This document shows positions 1 to 6,557 of a stretch of 9,804 nt of DNA, piece after piece; position 1 is the stretch's first letter, and the number at the start of each line of letters is the position of its first letter. The translations under genes and the position numbers were made by a program. The stretch lies in the NCBI GenBank assembly GCA_003644335.1, contig QNCB01000022.1:1-9804 (forward strand), given 5' to 3'. The DNA is from Planctomycetota bacterium. GTDB lineage: Bacteria; Planctomycetota; Phycisphaerae; SM23-33. Under the pieces are notes generated by a model. That model had not been told where the DNA came from and ran no database searches. It worked only from the letters and a program-made list of their open reading frames with translations.

Positions 1-76
1 ATCAGCCACCTGGGCGACCGATGAGCTGAATGTATCCCCATGAATAATCGCGGTCAATCACAAAGATTCGGTTTTC

Positions 77-200
77 TTATCCACACCACCCAAGGCCTGT
101 AAAATCCAACGTTTGGAGCGAAAAAAAAACTTTCGTCCACAACTTATTCACAACTGCTCCGCGATAAGGTGGAAAACGCAGAATACCCCTGTTTTCCAGA
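77..200. promoter_or_regulatory. Cluster of DnaA-box-like 9-mers
   Basis: Two 9-mers match the DnaA-box consensus TTWTNCACA exactly: TTATCCACA at 77-85 and TTATTCACA at 144-152. A weaker one, TCGTCCACA at 133-141, starts exactly 11 bases before the second, which is about one helical turn. Near-matches are TTTTCCACC on the minus strand (170-178) and TTTTCCAGA (192-200). An A-rich run (121-129) lies between the boxes. Such clusters occur at replication origins and at DnaA-regulated promoters. No dnaA, dnaN or other origin gene is visible in the window, so the role is unproven. Confidence 0.45.
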
Positions 201-297
201 CTATCACGCGATGCGGCTAAGAAAAATGAGGAATCATGAAATCCGAATTTGGAATCAATGGGCGAATAGCGAATGTCCAATTTTCAAACACCCAAGC

Positions 298-461
298 CCC
301 ATTGAATGACCAAGCACCAAATCCAAACGAGTCGACAAACCCAATGTGTCAGCCTCCCTCACTCCCCCCCCCTTGTGAGAAAGACAAAAAAAACCGTGGA
401 ATCTTCTTCTAAAAAATCCGTGGAGCCTTTATTGGGAATTGGAAATTGGTTCTTCAATGGG
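298..461. repeat. Imperfect inverted repeat with CCAA/TTGG words
   Basis: The segment CCCATTGAATGACCAA (298-313) is complementary at 14 of 16 positions to TTGGTTCTTCAATGGG (446-461). Beyond the arms the left side (271-326) keeps repeating CCAA-type words and the right side (431-497) TTGG-type words, so the symmetry is broader than the best-matching core. It lies downstream of the 3' end of the PabA/TrpG gene and could end or stabilise that transcript. That role is inference. Confidence 0.5.
358..379. other. C9-tract hairpin
   Basis: CTCAC (358-362) pairs with GTGAG (375-379) around a 12-base loop containing nine consecutive C (364-372). No T tract follows on the plus strand. It sits in the gene-free region 1-508. 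The homopolymer could be prone to slippage. Function unknown. Confidence 0.4.
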
Positions 462-508
462 CATTGGGTATTTGGGCATTGGGGCTTCGTTGGTTGTCGT
501 TTGCCCGA

Positions 509-1090
509 CTACATTGCCAAAAAATTTCGCAGCAGGTCGAAGCCTGCTTCTGTCAGGAAACTTTCCGGGTGAAATTGCAGGCCTTCGGTTGGATTGATTT
601 TTGAGCGGATGCCCATGAGCTCTTCCCGATCGACCGACCAGGCTGTCTGCTCGAACTCGTCGCTCAGACCCGTTGGGTCTACAATCAGGCTGTGATATCG
701 CGTTGCGACGAACGGGTTGTCAAGCCCAGCCAGGAGGCCCTGGCCATCGTGGCGAATTTCGCTGACCTTGCCATGCATTAGTCTTGGTGCGCGGATAACC
801 TTGCCGCCGAAGACTTGGCCGATGCACTGATGTCCCAGGCAGACGCCCATGATGGGGATTTGCCCGTGGAAATGGCGGATGAAATCGCAGCTAAGTCCAG
901 CTTCGTTTGGCGTGCAAGGCCCGGGCGAAATAATAAGGTGCGTGGGTTTGTCCTCAGCTTCGACGGCCTCGGGCTGTTTCGCGTCGTTGCGATAGACGCG
1001 AATCTCCTGCCTGTCAACGTCAGTCAGCTCGCCGATACGCTGGACAAGGTTGTAGGTGAAACTATCGTAGTTGTCTATTATAACGATCAT
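509..1090 (-). CDS. pabA: Anthranilate / aminodeoxychorismate synthase, glutamine amidotransferase component II
   Basis: Cytoplasmic class I glutamine amidotransferase subunit of 193 residues, the usual size for PabA or TrpG. It releases ammonia from glutamine and passes it to the chorismate-using partner (PabB or TrpE) for p-aminobenzoate/folate or anthranilate/tryptophan synthesis. The N-terminus MIVIIDNYDSFTYNLVQ is the family signature. The oxyanion region SPGPCTPNEAG is at 55-65, the catalytic Cys84 lies in GVCLGHQ, and His174/Glu176 lie in LQFHPES. The reading frame is open further upstream, but the ATG at 1088-1090 is chosen because the conserved N-terminus starts there. It begins 11 bases after the stop of the NifU-domain gene, so the two are probably co-transcribed; no strong ribosome site is seen. 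No pabB, trpE or trpD is in the window, so folate, tryptophan or both remain open; the symbol is a best guess between pabA and trpG. Confidence 0.92.
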   Translation of the reverse strand: MIVIIDNYDSFTYNLVQRIGELTDVDRQEIRVYRNDAKQPEAVEAEDKPTHLIISPGPCTPNEAGLSCDFIRHFHGQIPIMGVCLGHQCIGQVFGGKVIRAPRLMHGKVSEIRHDGQGLLAGLDNPFVATRYHSLIVDPTGLSDEFEQTAWSVDREELMGIRSKINPTEGLQFHPESFLTEAGFDLLRNFLAM

Positions 1091-1101
1091 AGTCAGGCCA
1101 A

Positions 1102-1329
1102 TTATTCTACCGCGACAACTTCGGTAACTTCGGGTACTTTTTCCTTGAGGTGCCGTTCGACGCCCATTTTCAAGGTCATTTGTGCGCCGGGACAGCCCTT
1201 GCACGCGCCTTGGAGCCTGACCGAAACGACGCCCGTGTCCTCAGCTACGCTCACCAGTTCGAGGTCTCCGCCGTCGGCTTGGAGCAGTGGCCTGATTTGT
1301 TCGATAACTTCTTTTACGCTAGCTTCCAT
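1102..1329 (-). CDS. NifU C-terminal-domain (Nfu-type) Fe-S scaffold protein
   Basis: A 75-residue stand-alone NifU C-terminal domain. Proteins of this type carry or transfer Fe-S clusters to client apoproteins in the cytoplasm. Visible marks are the N-terminal helix EVIEQIRPLLQADGGDLEL (8-26) and the cluster-binding CxxC, Cys43 and Cys46, in GACKGCPGAQMTL. Each monomer offers two cysteines, and the family binds a 4Fe-4S cluster at a dimer interface. The ATG at 1327-1329 has AAAGGA about seven bases upstream. A promoter-like pair lies at 1387-1415. There is no A-type or N-terminal NifU scaffold domain, so it is the minimal form seen in many bacteria. Confidence 0.93.
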   Translation of the reverse strand: MEASVKEVIEQIRPLLQADGGDLELVSVAEDTGVVSVRLQGACKGCPGAQMTLKMGVERHLKEKVPEVTEVVAVE

Positions 1330-1386
1330 TGATAATTCCTTTGCGGTTGGTGCAGTTCGCTCCCCAGCCCATTGGCTGGTCGAGTC

Positions 1387-1415
1387 ATTATAGCGACATC
1401 AAAGCCTGCTGCGAA
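1387..1415 (-). promoter_or_regulatory. Sigma-70-like promoter for the Nfu-pabA pair
   Basis: Read on the minus strand, TTCGCA (1410-1415, four of six to TTGACA) is followed after 17 bases by a perfect TATAAT (1387-1392). The predicted start near 1380 gives a leader of about 50 bases before the NifU-domain ATG. It lies in the 95-base gap after the lipoprotein gene, which would let the Nfu-pabA pair be expressed separately from it. Confidence 0.55.
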
Positions 1416-1424
1416 GTTTTTTCT

Positions 1425-2660
1425 CTATTTTTTCAGCATTTCCGCGGTCAGCCTGGCTTGATTGGCCTGGCGGATGCAGGTTAGCTTGCCGTCTTTCGTC
1501 GCGACGTAGATAGCTGGGGCGGAGCTATTTGTCGCGAACAGTTCGTATCGGCCCAGCGGTACTTTGTCGCTGGCCAGGCCGCCCTTGGCCTGGACGACCA
1601 GCATATCCCCAGCCTGGTCTTGCAGGTAAACTTTCCCGTCGATAACCGCCAGGATGGCTTGGCCTGTCGGGACGTTCCAGCGAATCTTGCCACTGGCCCG
1701 GTCGATGGCGGTAACTCCGCCGGGTCTGGACGATACGTAGATGGTGGACTTGCCCGCGAGAACCCCGCCAGCTGGTCGCCCTGGCGTTTGGACGGGCAGC
1801 CAGAGTTCCCTGCCTCCGTTGGCAGCCAGGGCATACGTCCGGCCGTCCTGCGAGGCGACATAGACCTGTCCGTCGTCCACCGCCATCGGCGCGGTAATCG
1901 GCGAGGCGAATTTTATTCCCCAGCGTCGCTTGCCATAGCCGTCCGCCCAGAGACATTGCAGTTGGCCATCGGTGGCACCGGCGAGGACTCTGCCGTCTTC
2001 GTCGCACTGGGTTGGAGCCAGGATTCTCGCCTCGATTTCATGCGACCAAACCTTCACCGCCGGCAGCAGGGCGATCGCGTGCAGTTGCTTGTCGCTCCCA
2101 GCTACATAGAACCGCTCGCCGTCGGTCACGCCGCGGTTGACAGCAAAAAAACTCTGGAACCGGATATCGCGGATTATCTCGCCGGTGGCCCGGTCGATAA
2201 CCTTCATGCTCGATAGCGTGTTGATGAGCAGGGCGTCAAACTTCGGTAGCGAGGCCCGGCCGGGCGGGGTCTTTATATCTTCGACCGTGCCGACCTTCTT
2301 GGGCAGGTGCATGTCGTCGAAATGCGTCGGGGCAAAGACACGCTCAGCTTTGTATGTAACCACCGTCCGCCACTTCACCAGCCCGGTTTTGGCGTCTATC
2401 GCGATGAGCGTTTTTTGGTTGGTGAGGAAGTAGAGGTTCTCGTCCATCAGCCAGAGGTTCACTGCCCGCTCGCCGCTGGCCATGGCTATCTGACGCTCCC
2501 AGTAAACCTGCAGACCGGCCTGGCTCATAGCGGAAGGCTCCGCTGCGGGCTTGGCGGGGGAGACAGGCTTGTCCGCCTGGCAACCAGCCAGGGCGACGAC
2601 CGTCAGCGCTGCTAAAAAAAGCAATGCACGCCGTGTGGATTCTATTAGTTTCGTTGTCAT
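1425..2660 (-). CDS. PQQ-repeat beta-propeller lipoprotein
   Basis: 411-residue predicted lipoprotein. A basic N-terminus is followed by the hydrophobic stretch LLFLAALTVVALAGC, with lipobox LAGC and lipidated Cys27; then comes a Pro/Ala-rich linker (about 30-48). The rest shows recurring beta-propeller repeats of the PQQ/WD-like type: AIDAKTGLVKW (87-97), VIDRATGEI, a Trp-containing strand near 205, ALAANGGRELW and AIDRASGKIRW (about 319-329). This is consistent with a seven- or eight-bladed propeller exposed outside the cytoplasmic membrane. It resembles BamB in layout, but BamB identity cannot be claimed. PQQ-like repeats in such proteins usually do not mean PQQ binding. The ATG at 2658-2660 is preferred over the in-frame TTG at 2661-2663 because AGGAG (2668-2672) stands seven bases before it. 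No partner gene indicates the substrate or complex. Confidence 0.88.
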   Translation of the reverse strand: MTTKLIESTRRALLFLAALTVVALAGCQADKPVSPAKPAAEPSAMSQAGLQVYWERQIAMASGERAVNLWLMDENLYFLTNQKTLIAIDAKTGLVKWRTVVTYKAERVFAPTHFDDMHLPKKVGTVEDIKTPPGRASLPKFDALLINTLSSMKVIDRATGEIIRDIRFQSFFAVNRGVTDGERFYVAGSDKQLHAIALLPAVKVWSHEIEARILAPTQCDEDGRVLAGATDGQLQCLWADGYGKRRWGIKFASPITAPMAVDDGQVYVASQDGRTYALAANGGRELWLPVQTPGRPAGGVLAGKSTIYVSSRPGGVTAIDRASGKIRWNVPTGQAILAVIDGKVYLQDQAGDMLVVQAKGGLASDKVPLGRYELFATNSSAPAIYVATKDGKLTCIRQANQARLTAEMLKK

Positions 2661-2667
2661 CAAATGG

Positions 2668-2672
2668 CTCCT
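2668..2672 (-). promoter_or_regulatory. Ribosome binding site AGGAG of the lipoprotein gene
   Basis: AGGAG on the minus strand lies seven bases before the ATG at 2658-2660 but only four before the alternative TTG at 2661-2663. It therefore selects the ATG. Confidence 0.7.
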
Positions 2673-2679
2673 AAAAAAA

Positions 2680-2750
2680 GTAATCAGTAATCAATAAAAA
2701 CAAAAAAAGAAATTCACCGCAAAAGAACGCGTAGAACACAAAGACAAAAA
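2680..2750. repeat. Short-word intergenic repeats (TAATCAG, GAACRC, ACAAAGACA types)
   Basis: The gap between the lipoprotein gene and the next minus-strand gene is A-rich and made of tandem words: GTAATCAGTAATCAA (2680-2694), then CACCGCAAAAGAACGC and AGAACACAAAGACAAA (2715-2748). They look like degenerate copies of widespread intergenic filler repeats. No clear -10/-35 pair for the lipoprotein gene was found here. Confidence 0.45.
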
Positions 2751-2775
2751 TTAGTCAGTAAAAGCAAAAACGGCA

Positions 2776-2826
2776 GAACACGAATGATACGAATAAAATT
2801 GGTTTTTATTCGTGCGATTCGTGTTC
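2776..2826. repeat. Long inverted repeat (GAACACGAAT family) spanning a stop codon
   Basis: Arms 2776-2798 and 2804-2826 pair with only two or three mismatches in about 23 positions. GAACACGAAT pairs with ATTCGTGTTC on the outside and GAATAAAA with TTTTATTC on the inside, leaving a five-base loop. The right arm covers the stop codon and last codons of the minus-strand gene 2806-3150. On the minus strand TTTTT follows some ten bases past the hairpin, so it may act as a transcription terminator for that gene. Confidence 0.75.
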
Positions 2827-3150
2827 GTCTTTTGGCCGGTCGGGGTTCAGGTTTTCCAGCGTTATGAAGTCGCTCAGGTCGACCCCTGCCTGTGTCTCGA
2901 AACCCGAGAGGCGTTCGATTCTTTCCAGGTCGTCCTCTATTCGGTTGGCCAATTTGAACACGTAAGGCCCGCCGGCGAGCCTGGCCTGAAGGTCGTCGAC
3001 CATCGCCTGCCAGGAACCCTGGTACAGCTCATGCTTCAGAACCACCAGCATCCGTTCCTTGCTGGTAAGTCTGTCGACAAATCGCTGCACATCAAATCCG
3101 GCTTCGTCCGGAGTACCTGTCACCTGGAGACCTTTGTGTTGGCATATCAA
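2806..3150 (-). CDS. Small hypothetical protein, charged, unrecognised
   Basis: A 114-residue reading frame I do not recognise. It is rich in charged helical segments, for example RFVDRLTSKERMLVVLKHEL (about 23-42) and RIEDDLERIERLSG. No signal peptide or membrane segment is seen, so it is probably cytoplasmic. The last residues, EHESHE, are encoded by an arm of the inverted repeat 2776-2826. The start is uncertain. A TTG (3148-3150) with AAGG six bases upstream is used here, but the frame stays open upstream to a TAG at 3298-3300 without any ATG or GTG, running through a second palindromic element. The preceding codons read SPRLILICQHKG, which could be genuine protein, so the native 5' end may have been altered by the element. 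It could be a remnant gene. Confidence 0.5.
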   Translation of the reverse strand: MICQHKGLQVTGTPDEAGFDVQRFVDRLTSKERMLVVLKHELYQGSWQAMVDDLQARLAGGPYVFKLANRIEDDLERIERLSGFETQAGVDLSDFITLENLNPDRPKDEHESHE

Positions 3151-3191
3151 AATCAGCCTTGGGCTGAACCGTTGCTCTGTCTTTCGTGAGC

Positions 3192-3314
3192 CAATTGCAA
3201 AACTATTCTGTAATGCAGCACAGCCGCCCTCGGCTGTGTTTAACTTGTTATGTTTCCGGTGTTTTGCACACGACCTTCCCAGCCGAGGGCGGCTAGGCTA
3301 CATTTTTGCAATTG
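3192..3314. repeat. Nested palindromic element (AGCCGCCCTCGGCT family)
   Basis: The outer arms are CAATTGCAAAA near 3192-3202 and its complement TTTTTGCAATTG ending at 3313. Inside them are AGCCGCCCTCGGCT (3222-3235) and its reverse complement AGCCGAGGGCGGCT (3281-3294). Each inner copy can also fold alone as AGCCG-loop-CGGCT; the left one extends to eight or nine base pairs. The roughly 122-base unit therefore has terminal inverted repeats and two internal hairpins, which resembles a REP-like or miniature mobile element. A related hairpin occurs at 6501-6532. Confidence 0.65.
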
Positions 3315-3370
3315 TCTTTCATGTCCAGAGATTATAGGCCAGCGGAGCAATTTGCAACCGATTTGTCCCC

Positions 3371-3402
3371 AATCCGAAATCCGAAATTCCCAATCCGAAA
3401 TA
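3371..3402. repeat. Direct repeats of the word ATCCGAA(A)
   Basis: Three copies of AATCCGAAAT-type words occur within 32 bases (3371-3380, 3379-3387, 3392-3401). The same word family recurs at 8796-8829 and, in degenerate form, near 238-250. It lies in the leader region of ileS with no obvious function. Confidence 0.6.
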
Positions 3403-3489
3403 TTTTCACACTCCCCCAGCCTTGCCTTGGCGGAGCGATGGGCTTAGAATCTCTCCGCTACTGAAAATACCATACCGGAGAAACCGTCC

Positions 3490-6400
3490 ATGGCTGACAA
3501 GACCGACAAGAAAAAATTGTACAAAGACACGTTGAACCTGCCGAAGACCACCTTCGACATGCGGGCGAATCTGCTGCAGAAAGAGCCCGCCATTCAGGCT
3601 CGCTGGCGGGAAACGAAACTCTACGAGCAAATCCGCGAAGTGAGAAAAAGCTCGCCGCGGTTCGTGCTGCACGACGGGCCTCCCTATGCCAACGGCAATA
3701 TCCATATGGGCACGACCCTCAACAAGGTGCTCAAGGACATCGTCGTCCGCACGAAAAATATGGCCAGGCTGGACTCGCCGTACATACCGGGCTGGGACTG
3801 CCACGGCCTGCCTATCGAAGCGAAGGTGATGGAGAAACTCGGAGCCAAAGCTGCTACGCTCGACGCACTGGTCATCCGCAAAATCTGCCGCGAGTATGCC
3901 GAGAAATTTGTCTCGATACAGAGCAGGCAGTTCCAAAGGCTGGGTGTGATGGGGCAGTTCGATAGGCCTTATATTACCATGGATTCTCAATATGAAGCTG
4001 ACGCCCTGGAGGTTTTCGCCAGGCTCATCGGGCGCGGGCTGGTCTTCAAACAGCTAAAGCCCGTCCACTGGTCTATCGAAAATCGCACCGCCCTGGCTGA
4101 CGCCGAGCTGGAACACCATGACATTACCGACACGAGTATTTTTGTAGCCTTCGAGGTTGTCGCGGGTAACTGCGACGGCGTAAAGGGCTGCCTTGAATCT
4201 GGCACGAAACTCTCGCTGCTCGTCTGGACGACCACCCCCTGGACCTTGCCCGCCAACCAGGCTGTGGCTGTGCATCCGCAGATGGATTATGTTTCCGTCC
4301 AGGCCCAGACCGCTGACGGGCCTCAGCGGTTCATCGTCGCCAAGGAACGGCTTGGAGCGGTGCTCGAAGCCATCGAAAAAAATAATCCCGACTTTATTGC
4401 ATCCCACGAAATCGTCGCCGAGTTCAAAGGCCAAGCCCTGCTGGACTCGGAGATAAAATACAATCATCCGCTTACGCCTGGGCTGGTTTGCGGGGTTGTC
4501 GGAGCTGACTATGTTACGCTGGAAGACGGCACGGGGCTGGTGCATACCGCGCCGGGTCATGGCACGGACGACTATTATACAGGCTTGAAACACGGGCTGG
4601 AGATTTATTGTCCTGTCCAGGCTGACGGCACGTTCGACCAGACCGCGCCGGAGTTTATCCAGGGCATGAGCGTCTGGGACGCCAATCCGAAAATCGTCGC
4701 CCTGCTGAGCGAACGAGGCCAGGTCGTCGCAACCCAGGCTATCACGCATAGCTATCCGCACGACTGGCGGAGCAAAACGCCCACGATATTCCGCGCGACG
4801 GAACAATGGTTCATCGGCGTGGACAAGCCCCTCCAGGACGGCCAGGCTGACACGGGCAGCGGAAAAACGCTGCGACAGCTCGCCCAGGGTGCGTGCAACA
4901 AAGGCTTCGACGCTGGCGGGGTAGACTTTATCCCCGCATGGGGCCGAAACCGTATAGAAAGTATGCTCGCCAGCAGGCCCGACTGGTGTATTTCTCGCCA
5001 ACGAGTCTGGGGTCTGCCGATACCCGCGTTTTACAACGAGCAAGGCCAGGCCCTCTGCACCGCCGCTTCCGTGCGGGCAGTGTCCAAAGTCTTCGCCGAG
5101 GCAGGCTCGGACGCGTGGTTCAGCCAATCGCCCGCTGAACTGCTCGCCGGCTACAACCCGGCTGACGACCCCGCCCTGGAAAAACCCGAAGATTTCGCCG
5201 TCGATAAACTCACGAAAGGTTTTGATATTTTCGATGTCTGGTTCGAGAGCGGCTCGAGTTGGTTTGCCGTCGCCCTGGCCCGAGGCCTGGCTGAGGAGGT
5301 GCCCGTCGATATGTATCTCGAAGGTTCCGACCAGCACCGAGGCTGGTTCCAACTCTCGCTCCTGCCAGCTTTGGGAGCGGCGGGCTGCGCGCCGTTTAAG
5401 ACCGTGCTGACCCATGGGTTCGTCGTTACCGAGGCAGGCCACAAGATGAGCAAGTCGCTGGGCAATACAATCGAGCCGGGCGAGCAGCTCAAGAAACGCG
5501 GAGCTGATATCCTCAGGCTGTGGGTGGCGTCGCAAAATTACCAGGACGACATCCGCTGCTCCGAGGCCCTGATATCCCAGGCTGAGGACGCGTACCGGAA
5601 AATCCGCAACACGCTGCGGTACATGATGGGTTCGATTGCGGACTTCGACCCCGCCGGCGACGCAGCTGAGCCTGGGGCACATTCGATCGACCTATGGATG
5701 AAGCTCGAAACACACTTGTTGGTGCGCGACGTTCGCGACGCTTTCGACCGCTACGAGTTTCACCGCGCGACCAGGCTGATGTACGAGTTTTGCACCACCC
5801 AGGCCTCGAGCGTGTACCTCTCCGCGGTGAAGGATAGGCTGTATTGCGAAGCTCCAGACTCGCCCCGCCGCCGGGCCAGCCAGACGGTTATCCGCGAGGT
5901 GCTCCTTGCCCTGGTGAAGCTCCTGGCTCCGATATTACCGCACACTTGCGAGGAGGCATGGGAGCATATCCCCCATAAAAAACCCGAGGACGATTCGCGG
6001 TCGGTGCACCTGGCTTTGTTGCCGGAGGTTGACGAGCAGTTGCTTAGGCTGAGCGAGGATATTACGCCGGTGGCCTTCGATGATATCATGCCCGAGGGCG
6101 AGGTGCTTCAGCCCGGGCCGGGTTGGGTGTGGGAGCAGATAATGGACATTCGCAGCGAAGCTTTGGTGAAGCTCGAAGCCCTGAAAAACGCCGGCGTGAA
6201 AAATTCGCTCGACGCCGAGGTGGTTTTCAAGGTGCCCGCGGACAAGCCCGCTCTGGGTGCTTTCATCGAGCAGTATCTGCCCGAGCTGGAAGACATGCTA
6301 TCGGTTGGCTACGCTCGCACAGAGCAAGGCCCAGCCCCGGACGGCAAGCTCGTGGATATCGAAGTCCTCGACGCGAGAGAGAAATATCCAAGCTGTCAAC

Positions 6401-6495
6401 GCAGCTGGAAGCGCAGGCCTGACGTCGGCAGCGACCAGGATTATCCGGACCTCTCGGCCCGCGACGCCGCGGTGATGCGACAACTAAACAGCTAG
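3490..6495 (+). CDS. ileS: Isoleucine--tRNA ligase (IleRS)
   Basis: Cytoplasmic class I synthetase of 1001 residues that charges tRNA-Ile and edits misactivated valine. In order: the ATP-site motif PPYANGNIHMGTTLNK, with HMGT (72-75) in place of HIGH; GWDCHGLPIE (101-110); the CP1 editing domain containing TTTPWTLPANQ (247-257); GSDQHRGWFQ from 612; KMSKS (652-656); then an alpha-helical anticodon-binding region. The C-terminus aligns with the usual zinc-finger tail, but the Cys ligands are largely gone: around residue 969 it reads YPSCQRSWKRRPDVGSD and later SARDAAV, where CxxC pairs are normally found. The ATG at 3490 has GGAG nine bases upstream. The leader contains a possible GCGGAG/CTCCGC stem (3430-3458), but I see no T-box motif. 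metG follows 62 bases later on the same strand, suggesting joint transcription. Confidence 0.98.
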   Translation: MADKTDKKKLYKDTLNLPKTTFDMRANLLQKEPAIQARWRETKLYEQIREVRKSSPRFVLHDGPPYANGNIHMGTTLNKVLKDIVVRTKNMARLDSPYIPGWDCHGLPIEAKVMEKLGAKAATLDALVIRKICREYAEKFVSIQSRQFQRLGVMGQFDRPYITMDSQYEADALEVFARLIGRGLVFKQLKPVHWSIENRTALADAELEHHDITDTSIFVAFEVVAGNCDGVKGCLESGTKLSLLVWTTTPWTLPANQAVAVHPQMDYVSVQAQTADGPQRFIVAKERLGAVLEAIEKNNPDFIASHEIVAEFKGQALLDSEIKYNHPLTPGLVCGVVGADYVTLEDGTGLVHTAPGHGTDDYYTGLKHGLEIYCPVQADGTFDQTAPEFIQGMSVWDANPKIVALLSERGQVVATQAITHSYPHDWRSKTPTIFRATEQWFIGVDKPLQDGQADTGSGKTLRQLAQGACNKGFDAGGVDFIPAWGRNRIESMLASRPDWCISRQRVWGLPIPAFYNEQGQALCTAASVRAVSKVFAEAGSDAWFSQSPAELLAGYNPADDPALEKPEDFAVDKLTKGFDIFDVWFESGSSWFAVALARGLAEEVPVDMYLEGSDQHRGWFQLSLLPALGAAGCAPFKTVLTHGFVVTEAGHKMSKSLGNTIEPGEQLKKRGADILRLWVASQNYQDDIRCSEALISQAEDAYRKIRNTLRYMMGSIADFDPAGDAAEPGAHSIDLWMKLETHLLVRDVRDAFDRYEFHRATRLMYEFCTTQASSVYLSAVKDRLYCEAPDSPRRRASQTVIREVLLALVKLLAPILPHTCEEAWEHIPHKKPEDDSRSVHLALLPEVDEQLLRLSEDITPVAFDDIMPEGEVLQPGPGWVWEQIMDIRSEALVKLEALKNAGVKNSLDAEVVFKVPADKPALGAFIEQYLPELEDMLSVGYARTEQGPAPDGKLVDIEVLDAREKYPSCQRSWKRRPDVGSDQDYPDLSARDAAVMRQLNS

Positions 6496-6500
6496 AAATT

Positions 6501-6532
6501 ATGTAGTACAGTCGCCCCCGGCTGTGCTACAT
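6501..6532 (+). repeat. Intercistronic hairpin between ileS and metG
   Basis: ATGTAGTACAGTCG (6501-6514) pairs over 14 positions with CGGCTGTGCTACAT (6519-6532) around a four-C loop, including two G-U pairs. The core GCACAGCCG/CGGCTGTGC is the palindrome word seen at 3222-3235. No T run follows, so it is not a classical terminator. It may stabilise or process the ileS-metG message, or be a dispersed palindrome. It covers the in-frame ATG at 6531, an argument against using that start. Confidence 0.65.
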
Positions 6533-6557
6533 GGCTTGCCATAAGAAAGACGCGAAT

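Noticed and set aside
1..43. Possible 3' end of a plus-strand gene entering from the left (frame stopping at TGA 41-43)
   Set aside because: Only about 13 codons are visible and two other frames stop nearby as well, so the coding frame cannot be decided.
2..76. Minus-strand frame reading ENRIFVIDRDYSWGYIQLIG, then a short tail to a TGA at 2-4
   Set aside because: It looks protein-like but is preceded by a TAA, has no ATG and overlaps a DnaA box. At most it is a remnant; not enough to call.
77..280. 67-codon minus-strand frame
   Set aside because: It covers the DnaA-box cluster and repeat words; the peptide has no recognisable features.
306..572. 88-codon plus-strand frame
   Set aside because: It runs through the intergenic repeat words and into the 3' end of pabA on the opposite strand; the peptide is low-complexity and unlike a protein.
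3315..3489. T-box riboswitch or strong promoter upstream of ileS
   Set aside because: No T-box core sequence is present. The best promoter-like pair (TTGTCT 3312-3317 with TATAGG 3333-3338) has poor boxes and a short spacer.
4054..5682. 542-codon open frame on the minus strand inside ileS
   Set aside because: It lies wholly antisense to the secure IleRS gene and shows no recognisable domain; long antisense frames are common opposite GC-rich coding DNA.
6531..6557. Earlier in-frame ATG for metG, giving nine more residues
   Set aside because: The ATG sits in the closing end of a hairpin, and the canonical MetRS N-terminus begins at 6558.
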